From Deltaproteobacteria bacterium (GTDB taxonomy: Bacteria; Desulfobacterota; Desulfarculia; Desulfarculales; Desulfarculaceae): a DNA stretch of 64,000 bases. Position 1 is the first letter of the stretch; each line of letters starts with the position of its first letter. Where the stretch lies: assembly GCA_020444165.1 (NCBI GenBank), contig JAHLLK010000008.1, positions 67,885 to 131,884 on the forward strand. The letters run 5' to 3'. The position numbers and the translations under genes are program-made. The notes under the pieces were generated by a model, which saw only the letters and a program-made list of their open reading frames with translations, searched no databases and was not told the origin of the DNA. Positions 7,362 to 13,457 of this stretch are shown one piece after another.

Positions 7362-8998
7362 ACGGAATGGCGCCCCTGGCCCTCTCCCGCACCGACCTGT
7401 TGATCGAGGACTATCAGTCCCGGGTCGGCCGGCGGGGGGTGGGAGCTTGGGACCCCCGCCTGAAGCTGGGCCTCTTGGTCCTGGCCGTGGCCCTTAACGT
7501 GGGCCTGGCTTTGCCTTGGCTTTCGGTGGGGTTGTTCCTGGTGGCCTGGGGATTGGGCATCTGGGCCCGCATCCCGCTGAAGCTGTTCGCGATATTTCTG
7601 GTGGCCCCGGCTTGGACCGTGGTCATGGTGGTGGCCGGCCTGGCCGCCGGCTTCGGCACCACCCCCCTGTGGACCGTGGGGCCGCTCACCTTCCACCAGG
7701 AGGGCCTGATGATGGGGCTCTCGGCCGCGGCCCGGGTGGTGAGCGACATGTCCTGGATGGCCGTGGTCTTCCTAACCACCCCCTTCACCCGGGTGCTGGA
7801 AGCCCTGACTTGGTTCCGGGTGCCCGCGGTGCTGGTGGAAACCGTGGCCATGTCCTACCGCTACACCTTCCTCCTGGTGGAGGAGTTCAGCCGCATGCGC
7901 CAGGCCGCCCGCAGCCGCGGCGGCTTCGAGAAGCGCGCCCAGTCCTTTTCCACCACGGCCATGCTGCTGGCCGAGGTGATCCTGCGGGCCTATGACCGGG
8001 CCCGCCGCATTCAAGAAGCCATGGTGGCCCGCGGCGCGGCCGCCATGGGCGAGGCGAGCATGAGCCAGACCCCAGCCCCCGCTGACGAGTATTGCCCCAA
8101 CCGTTGCGACGTGACCCCGGACGCCCCCCCGGACGGCGGTCCGCTGGTGCAGGCCCGGGGAGTCTCCTTCTCCTATCCCTACCCCCAGCGGGCCGTGGTG
8201 GAGGGGGTGGACCTCGCGGTGCGCCCCGGCGAGATGGTGGCCGTGTGCGGGCCCAACGGCTCGGGCAAGACCACCCTGTTGAAGCTGTTGGCCGGCATCC
8301 TGGCCCCCGGGGCCGGGGAGGTGCGGCTGTGCGGCGAGGTCCTGGACAAGCACTCCCGCGACCGGGCCTTCCACCGGGTGGGCATCCTGTTCCAGGACCC
8401 CAACGACCAGCTTTTCTGCACCCACGTGGCCGAGGACGTGGCCTTCGGTCCCCGGAACCAGGGCCTGCCGCCCGCGGAGGTGGAGCGCCTGACCAAGACG
8501 GCCATGGAGTTGCTGGAGGTGTCCCATCTGGCCGAGCGGCCCATCCACCGCCTGAGCCACGGGGAGATGAAGAAGGTGGCCCTGGCCGGGCTCATCGCCA
8601 TGCGCCCGCCCCTGATCCTTTTGGACGAGCCCTCGGCCGGCCTGGACCCGGCCGGGACCCGGGATCTCGTGCGGCTCATCAATCACCTGAACGAACACCA
8701 CGGCTACAGCTTCGTCACCGTGACCCACCGCATGGACCTGGCGCCTTTGTTGGCCCGCCGGCTGGTGGTGATGAGGGAAGGCCGCCTGGTGGCCGACGGC
8801 CCGGCCCGCCAGGTGCTCTCGGACGCGGCGCTGTTGAAGCGGGCCCGCCTGGAGCCCCCCCTGTTCACCCAGCTCTTCGAGGCCATGGGCGGGGCCGCGG
8901 GCCAGGCGCCCCTGAACGTGGAGGAGGCCGCCCGCTGGCTGGGCCAGATGCTGGGGCACGCGGCGGAGCCCGCGGCCCCGGGGCCGGAGCTTATCTGA
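7352..8998 (+). CDS. cbiQ-cbiO: CbiQ-CbiO fusion: ECF transporter transmembrane and ATPase components in one chain
   Basis: A 548-residue protein. Residues 1 to about 235 form the CbiQ transmembrane component (several hydrophobic helices; MSYRYTFLLVEEFSRM and AARSRGG as in the coupling helices). From about 265 follows a complete CbiO-type ABC ATPase: Walker A GPNGSGKTT near 300, Q-loop FQDPNDQLF, signature LSHGEMKK near 401, Walker B LILLDEPSAGLDP, switch His in VTHRM. In most genomes cbiQ and cbiO are separate genes. ATG at 7352 is preceded by GGAGGGG. The linker at about 240-265 is Pro/Asp rich with two Cys (EYCPNRCD). With CbiM it powers cobalt uptake for corrinoid synthesis. Confidence 0.9.
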   Translation: MPLNGMAPLALSRTDLLIEDYQSRVGRRGVGAWDPRLKLGLLVLAVALNVGLALPWLSVGLFLVAWGLGIWARIPLKLFAIFLVAPAWTVVMVVAGLAAGFGTTPLWTVGPLTFHQEGLMMGLSAAARVVSDMSWMAVVFLTTPFTRVLEALTWFRVPAVLVETVAMSYRYTFLLVEEFSRMRQAARSRGGFEKRAQSFSTTAMLLAEVILRAYDRARRIQEAMVARGAAAMGEASMSQTPAPADEYCPNRCDVTPDAPPDGGPLVQARGVSFSYPYPQRAVVEGVDLAVRPGEMVAVCGPNGSGKTTLLKLLAGILAPGAGEVRLCGEVLDKHSRDRAFHRVGILFQDPNDQLFCTHVAEDVAFGPRNQGLPPAEVERLTKTAMELLEVSHLAERPIHRLSHGEMKKVALAGLIAMRPPLILLDEPSAGLDPAGTRDLVRLINHLNEHHGYSFVTVTHRMDLAPLLARRLVVMREGRLVADGPARQVLSDAALLKRARLEPPLFTQLFEAMGGAAGQAPLNVEEAARWLGQMLGHAAEPAAPGPELI

Positions 8999-9050
8999 AG
9001 CCAACGAACCGAGCATAGGGCAAAGGCCGCCTTTGTCCCCTGGAGGAAAT

Positions 9051-9668
9051 ATGAAAGTCACGCAGATCGCCGGTTTTCTGGGGTGCGGCAAAACCACCCT
9101 GGTCTTGAAGCTCTCCCGCCTGTTGGCCGACGGCGGCCACCGGAAGGTGGCCCTCGTGGTCAACGAGATCGGGGAGATCCCGGTGGACGGCAAGGTGATT
9201 CAGGAAAGCGGCATGCAGGTGAAGGACATCGGCGGCGGTTGCATCTGCTGCGAGGTGGCCGCCTCCTTTGCCAAGACCCTGGCCGGGTTGTGGCGGGAGT
9301 TCAAACCGGACCACGTGCTGGTGGAGCCCACCGGCGTGGCCGTGCCCCATCAGGTGAAGCAGGCGGCGGCCATGTCCGGCCGCGACGCCAAGCTGGAGAT
9401 GGGCCCGGCCATCGTCCTGTTCGACGCCACCCGGCCGGCCGAGCTGTTGGACATGGACATGCTGGGCCGCCTGGTGGTGACCCAGGTGGTGGACGGCGAC
9501 ATCCTGGCCATCAGCAAGGTGGACGCGGCCGAGGAAGGGGCCTTGGCCTTTGCCGAAGAAAAGCTTCGGGAGTTGAACGCGCATGCCCAGATCCTGCGTT
9601 TGTCCTCCTTCACCGGCCAGGGCCTGCCGGAGCTGCGGGACCTCATCGAAAACTGGAAGGAGAAATAG
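9051..9668 (+). CDS. CobW/HypB-like G3E GTPase (COG0523-like metallochaperone), Cys form
   Basis: A 205-residue G3E-class P-loop GTPase. The P-loop is GFLGCGKTT (residues 8-16), with VVNEIGEIPVDG near 38-49, the metal-binding motif GGGCICC near 61-67, a VEPTG Walker-B-like motif near 88-92, and SKVD as the guanine-specificity element. CobW-like proteins deliver metal to target enzymes with GTP hydrolysis. It is shorter than full-length CobW and lacks the C-terminal CobW domain. ATG at 9051 has GGAGG 5 bases upstream. The gene follows cbiQO by 52 bases and precedes an unknown gene and a paralogue with UGA at the corresponding Cys. A cobalt or corrinoid-enzyme chaperone role is inferred from the neighbours. 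Confidence 0.8.
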   Translation: MKVTQIAGFLGCGKTTLVLKLSRLLADGGHRKVALVVNEIGEIPVDGKVIQESGMQVKDIGGGCICCEVAASFAKTLAGLWREFKPDHVLVEPTGVAVPHQVKQAAAMSGRDAKLEMGPAIVLFDATRPAELLDMDMLGRLVVTQVVDGDILAISKVDAAEEGALAFAEEKLRELNAHAQILRLSSFTGQGLPELRDLIENWKEK

Positions 9669-9670
9669 CC

Positions 9671-10174
9671 ATGACCGAACCGGGCAACACCGAACACGGC
9701 TGTTACACCGAACATGGGGTCAGCGGCTACGGGGTGGCTGTGAAGCTCTCGCGGGCCGAGGCCATGGATGCCGCCTGGGTCCGGGCCATGGGCGAGGAGA
9801 TGATGCTGACCATCGCCAACAACTGCATGGGCAAGGGGGCCCGCTGCATCGGCCACATCAAGAGCCACATGCAGACCGAGACCGGCACCCTGAAGGCCGA
9901 CACCATCGGCACCTCCCACGGCACCTATTCGTCGGGCGAGCTGGCCGGCCCGGTGACCGAGATCTACATGGCGGTCAACAGCATCGTGCAGGGCATCCCC
10001 GAGGACCAGGTGCGCTCCGCCACCCTGGACGGCATCCACGCGGTGGCCCTGGCCCGGGGGCTCAATCTGATCCGGGAGAAGGAGCACTCCTACTTCGACG
10101 AGTTCGACTTCACCGCCTCCAAGCAGGAGTACGCCAAGAAGCTGGCCGAGCAGTTCGAAGAGGGGGACGAGTAG
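9671..10174 (+). CDS. Unknown protein of the cobalt/corrinoid cluster
   Basis: A 167-residue soluble protein that I do not recognise. The N-terminus carries HGCYTEHG, a possible metal-binding segment, and further Cys residues occur in NNCMGKGARCIGHIKSH near residues 56-72. The rest is a mixed alpha/beta sequence ending in an acidic, helical tail. The start is 2 bases after the stop of the G3E GTPase, with AAGGAG as ribosome binding site, and the second GTPase begins 2 bases after its own stop, so all three are translationally linked. A role as client or partner of the metal GTPases is plausible but not shown. Confidence 0.7.
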   Translation: MTEPGNTEHGCYTEHGVSGYGVAVKLSRAEAMDAAWVRAMGEEMMLTIANNCMGKGARCIGHIKSHMQTETGTLKADTIGTSHGTYSSGELAGPVTEIYMAVNSIVQGIPEDQVRSATLDGIHAVALARGLNLIREKEHSYFDEFDFTASKQEYAKKLAEQFEEGDE

Positions 10175-10176
10175 GC

Positions 10177-10770
10177 ATGCGGCTGGTCACTGTGCAGGGC
10201 ACCATGGGCAGCGGCAAGACCAGCCTCATCAAGGAGTTGGTGGGGCGGCTGCACCGGGAGGGGCGGGCCACCGCCCTGGTGGAGAACGAGGAAGGCGAGG
10301 TGCGGGTGGAGCCGGAGTTCAAGGCCTCCCACAACCTGGTGGTGGAAAAACTGCGGGGCGGTTGAGCCGGCTGCAGTCTGGCCTCCAGTCTGGTGGCCCG
10401 GTTCAAGAAGGTGCACCAGAAATACCACCCCGACGTGTTGTTCCTGGAGCCCTCGGAGATGGTGTTGACCAAGGAGACCCGCGATGTCACGGCCATGGGC
10501 CAGCGGGACATCCGGTACGTGAACGGTCCGGTGGTGACTTTGGTGGACGGCCCCGGCTTTGCCTTCAACTGGCAGGAGCGCGGCCCCCTTCTCCGGGGCC
10601 AGATCATGGGGGCCGACCTGGTGGCCGTGAGCCGGGCCGACCTCTTGGACGAAGACGAGTTGTACGCGGTGGAGCAGGAGCTGGCCGAGCTGAGCGAGGG
10701 CATCTTCCGCCTGAGCCTGCCCCGCCAATGGGGGGTGCCCCAGATCCTGGCCGCCCTGGCCAGCGAATAG
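10177..10770 (+). CDS. Putative selenocysteine-containing CobW/HypB-like G3E GTPase (UGA at codon 63)
   Basis: The frame opened by ATG at 10177 encodes a P-loop (VQGTMGSGKTS, residues 5-15) and reaches an in-frame TGA at 10363-10365. The same frame continues without interruption to TAG at 10768-10770, giving 197 residues if UGA is read as selenocysteine. The part after UGA matches the family: LFLEPSE (Walker-B-like), VTLVDGPG and VSRADLL. Aligned with the upstream paralogue, GGGCICC corresponds to RGG-U-AGC, so UGA falls exactly on the first metal-binding Cys and leaves a U-x-x-C motif. A stem-loop begins directly after the UGA (separate entry). The window also holds a second UGA gene of a known selenoprotein family. 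The alternative is a recent nonsense mutation, but then decay of the downstream half would be expected and is not seen. A metal-delivery role with cobalt or corrinoid enzymes is inferred. Confidence 0.7.
10366..10401 (+). promoter_or_regulatory. Candidate bacterial SECIS element
   Basis: Directly after the UGA at 10363-10365 the mRNA can fold as CCGGC (10367-10371) / GCCcGG (10396-10401), CAG/CTG (10374-10376/10390-10392), a T-T mismatch and CTGG/CCAG (10378-10381/10385-10388) with an apical CCT. Opening the last G-C pair gives a loop that starts with G, as bacterial SECIS elements need. The apical loop is 16 bases from UGA, at the near edge of the usual range. Confidence 0.5.
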
Positions 10771-10822
10771 GAAGAACTATCGGCGGGACCCGGAGGGCCG
10801 GGGCTGCCGCGGGAGGCAAGAG

Positions 10823-10945
10823 ATGAAAACTTGGCAATGTACAGTATGCGGCTGGACGACCACGGCTGAACCCAAGCCCGCGGTCTGCGTTCATTGCCAA
10901 GCCAAGGGTGACAAGTTGAAGGCCAAGGAGGCCTGCCAAGCTTGA
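10823..10945 (+). CDS. 40-residue rubredoxin-like zinc/iron ribbon miniprotein
   Basis: A short frame, ATG at 10823 to TGA at 10943, preceded by GGGAGG. It encodes 40 residues with WQCTVCGW near residues 4-11 and VCVHCQAKGDKLK near 21-33, that is, two CxxC pairs, plus a fifth Cys near the end. The layout copies the C-terminal rubredoxin domain of rubrerythrins, but with only 12 residues between the pairs. It could bind iron as an electron carrier or zinc as a structural ribbon. It lies between the UGA-containing GTPase and the UroD-type methyltransferase in the same direction and may supply electrons for reductive activation of a corrinoid protein (speculative). Confidence 0.6.
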   Translation: MKTWQCTVCGWTTTAEPKPAVCVHCQAKGDKLKAKEACQA

Positions 10946-10949
10946 GTAG

Positions 10950-10981
10950 CCGCGAGCCGGTTTTTGGTCACCGGCCCGCGG
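10950..10981 (+). other. Stem-loop between the miniprotein gene and the methyltransferase gene
   Basis: CCGCG-a-GCCGG / CCGGC-c-CGCGG form a stem with a 10-base loop that starts with TTTTT. No T-run follows the 3' arm, so it may be a processing or mRNA-stability structure rather than a terminator. Confidence 0.45.
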
Positions 10982-11043
10982 AAGGTCTTTATTCGTACCG
11001 GCGAGGGGAGCAAACCCCGCCGGGGAAAGGGAGAGATTAAGCC

Positions 11044-12087
11044 ATGATGACCCCATTGGAAAGAGTCGCCACCACCATACAGCACAAAGAGCCTGACCGC
11101 GTGCCCACCGCCCCCCTGGTTTGCGGCGCGTCGCGGCGGGTGTACGGCTGTTCCTACGCCGAGTGGGCCCAGGATGGCGAGATGGCCGCCAAAAGCATGA
11201 TCCAAGCCCAGGACCTGATCGGCTTTGACGGCTTCCTGAGCCTGGTGGACCTCAGCGTGGAAGCGGCCGACTTGGGCCAGGAGGTGTTGTTCCCCCTGGA
11301 GGACACTCCCCATCCCAACTATGACAACCCCTTCATCACCTCGCCCGACGACTACGCCAAGGTCCAGCCCGTGGACCCCACCAAGTCCAAGCGCATGAGC
11401 GAGATGATCAAATACTGCGACATCCTGGCCAATGAGCGCGGCTCCACCGTGCCGGTGATGGGCTTTGTCTATGGCCCCTTGGGCATCCTGTCCATGATGC
11501 GTTCGGCCGAGAAGCTATTCGTGGATTGCATGAAGCACAAGGAAGCGGTTATCGCCGCCGAGGCTGCCATCACCGACATGCTCATCGACTACTCCTTGGC
11601 CCTGGTCAAGGTGGGCTGCCACGCCATCGTGCTGGACACCCTGTTCGCCTCGCAGTGCATCATGAGCAAGAAGCTGTGGATGGACATCGAGGGCCCCTTT
11701 GCCCGCAAGATCGCCAAGGCCATCCACGATGCCGGCGCCATGGTCATCGTGCACAACTGCGGCAACGGCATCTACTTCGACGTGCAGATCGAGACCATGC
11801 AGCCCGAGGGCATCTCTTGCGCCTACGTGCCCGACGACTGCAAGACCTGGACCGAGACCAAGGAAAAGTGGGGCGACAAGACCACCATCATCGGCTACAT
11901 CGAGCCGGCCCGCTACCTGTTCCTGGGCACTCCGGACGAGGTCAAGGAGGAGTGCAAGAAGGAGATCAACGAGTTGGCCAAGGGCGGCGGCTTCGTGCTG
12001 GCCACCGGCTGCGAGTTCCCGCCCAACGGCTCCCTCTTGAACGCCATCGCCATGATGGAGGCGGGCGAGCTTTACGGCAAGTACTAA
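11044..12087 (+). CDS. Uroporphyrinogen decarboxylase-family methyltransferase (MtaA/CmuA-like)
   Basis: A 347-residue TIM-barrel protein of the UroD-like methyltransferase superfamily. It begins with MTPLERVATTIQHKEPDRVP, the usual start of MtaA-type proteins. The zinc site expected in methylcobalamin:thiol methyltransferases is visible as IVHNCGN near residue 236 (His-x-Cys) and a second Cys in ATGCEFPPN near 322. These enzymes move a methyl group between a corrinoid protein and a thiol such as coenzyme M, or to another acceptor. No cognate corrinoid protein is in the window. GGGAGAG precedes the start. Its position at the end of the cobalt transporter/GTPase cluster supports a corrinoid role. 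Confidence 0.8.
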   Translation: MMTPLERVATTIQHKEPDRVPTAPLVCGASRRVYGCSYAEWAQDGEMAAKSMIQAQDLIGFDGFLSLVDLSVEAADLGQEVLFPLEDTPHPNYDNPFITSPDDYAKVQPVDPTKSKRMSEMIKYCDILANERGSTVPVMGFVYGPLGILSMMRSAEKLFVDCMKHKEAVIAAEAAITDMLIDYSLALVKVGCHAIVLDTLFASQCIMSKKLWMDIEGPFARKIAKAIHDAGAMVIVHNCGNGIYFDVQIETMQPEGISCAYVPDDCKTWTETKEKWGDKTTIIGYIEPARYLFLGTPDEVKEECKKEINELAKGGGFVLATGCEFPPNGSLLNAIAMMEAGELYGKY

Positions 12088-12220
12088 AGGCTTTTCCGGC
12101 GGCGGCTGACGGGAGAGGCGGTGAGGCCGCCTCCCGCGGCCGCCCCGGATCAGCCCAAGGATTTCGGCGGAGCCGTGTCCTGGGAGGGACCTCCCCCAAG
12201 GAGGGCAGGCGCGGTTTCGT

Positions 12221-12261
12221 GCTGGGGGCTTGCCGGCATCTTTTCCCGGCAAGCCCCCAGC
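12221..12261. terminator. Perfect 16-bp inverted repeat after the methyltransferase
   Basis: GCTGGGGGCTTGCCGG (12221-12236) pairs with its exact complement at 12246-12261 across a 9-base loop. The following bases (TTCGAATT) are only weakly T-rich. It probably ends the cobalt/corrinoid transcription unit 134 bases after the last stop. Confidence 0.55.
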
Positions 12262-12284
12262 TTCGAATTCCATAGGTATACTTT

Positions 12285-12532
12285 GAGGCCATTGCATGGT
12301 GAAACACATAAAACGTGTTGATATTATGTCAAAAATGGCTGTGAAACATGATTACGGCAGGCAATGGCCGATGCGGGCCAAGGATGGCCCGCCAAATTGC
12401 AAGCTTCAAAAAGCTTGCAATTTGTGAGGGTTGGCAAAACCCGGGCCCCCGGCAAGCTCTGCTTGCTGGGGTGGAGTCAGGTTTTTGCCAACCCGACATT
12501 GCACGGGGCAGGACGCCCCGTGCAATGCTCTC
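12285..12532 (+). mobile_element. MITE-like element, copy 1 (248 bp, target duplication ACTTT)
   Basis: One of four near-identical copies in the window. It is flanked by ACTTT at 12280-12284 and 12533-12537. The ends are imperfect inverted repeats: GAGGCCATTGCA at the left and, read inward on the other strand, GAGAGCATTGCA at the right. Inside are hairpins pairing 12287-12295 with 12361-12369, 12373-12379 with 12386-12392, 12393-12406 with 12411-12424, 12428-12439 with 12483-12494 (enclosing 12447-12471), and 12499-12509 with 12515-12525. No coding capacity. In this copy the pair 12430/12492 is G-C; in the other three copies it is C-G. Confidence 0.9.
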
Positions 12533-12610
12533 ACTTTATGATTTAGCCTATTAATCAGCGGGCGAGCCCGTGGCTCACCGCTACCACCTGTGCTGCGTGA
12601 GGTGTTAGAC

Positions 12611-13450
12611 GTGACGCAATCCGAAGCCCCCAAGGTGAAGACGGCCATTGAATGCGGAATCGAGGAATATTCCATCAGCCAGGAGCCCAACTACATCCCG
12701 GTGGGTCAGGAAGTGGACGTATTTTTAAGGGCCTATGGCCTGAAGCTGCCCATCATGCTCAAGGGTCCCACCGGCTGCGGCAAGACCCGTTTCCTGGAGC
12801 ACATGGCCTGGCGCCTGGGCCGTCCCTTGGTCACCGTGGCCTGTCATGAGGACCTGACCGCCAGCGATCTGGTGGGACGCTACCTCCTGAAGGGCGCCGA
12901 GACCCTGTGGATGGACGGGCCCCTGTCCCTGGCCGTGAAGCACGGCGCCATCTGCTACCTGGACGAGGTGGTGGAGGCCCGGAAAGACACCACGGTGGTG
13001 ATCCACCCCCTCACCGACGACCGCCGGGTGCTGCCCCAGGAGAAGCGGGGCAAGATTTTGGAAGCCCATCCGGACTTCCTGTTGTGCATCTCCTACAACC
13101 CCGGCTACCAAAGCGTGATGAAGGACCTGAAGCACTCCACCCGGCAACGCTTCGTGGCCCTGGAGTTCGACTATCCCCCGCCAGGGCTGGAGAAGCAGAT
13201 CCTGATCAGCGAGACCGGTCTGGACGAGGCCCTGGCCGCCCAACTGGTCAAACTGGCCGAGATGGTGCGCAATTTGAAGCAGCACGGCCTGGAGGAGGGG
13301 GTCAGCACCCGGCTGTTGGTCTACGCTTCCAAACTCATCGTTTCCGGGGCCAGCCCGGCCCAAGCCGCCGACGTGGCCATCACCCGGCCCATGACCGACG
13401 ATCCCGAGATGCAGACGGCCATCGCCGAAATCGTCTCGGGCATCTTCTAG
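12611..13450 (+). CDS. MoxR-family AAA+ ATPase, NorQ/CbbQ-like
   Basis: A 279-residue AAA+ ATPase. Walker A is GPTGCGKT near residues 50-57, Walker B is [10 protein letters not shown] near 116, and sensor and arginine-finger regions follow ([18 protein letters not shown]), all typical of the CbbQ/NirQ/NorQ branch. These ATPases work with a VWA-domain partner to remodel or activate metalloenzymes. The partner gene follows after 7 bases. GTG at 12611 has GAGGTG 6 bases upstream; an in-frame GTG at 12590 lacks one. No nitric oxide reductase or Rubisco gene is in the window, so the client enzyme is unknown. Confidence 0.85.
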   Translation: MTQSEAPKVKTAIECGIEEYSISQEPNYIPVGQEVDVFLRAYGLKLPIMLKGPTGCGKTRFLEHMAWRLGRPLVTVACHEDLTASDLVGRYLLKGAETLWMDGPLSLAVKHGAICYLDEVVEARKDTTVVIHPLTDDRRVLPQEKRGKILEAHPDFLLCISYNPGYQSVMKDLKHSTRQRFVALEFDYPPPGLEKQILISETGLDEALAAQLVKLAEMVRNLKQHGLEEGVSTRLLVYASKLIVSGASPAQAADVAITRPMTDDPEMQTAIAEIVSGIF

Positions 13451-13457
13451 GCGCGTC

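Noticed and set aside
10393..10770. A separate 125-residue gene starting after the UGA
   Set aside because: A start at GTG 10393 would lack a P-loop and a ribosome binding site, and the same frame is family-like on both sides of the UGA. Read-through is the simpler reading.
12285..12532. Small proteins encoded by the MITE-like element
   Set aside because: Short frames exist on both strands, but they follow the hairpin arms, have no consistent start signals and are not kept in all copies.
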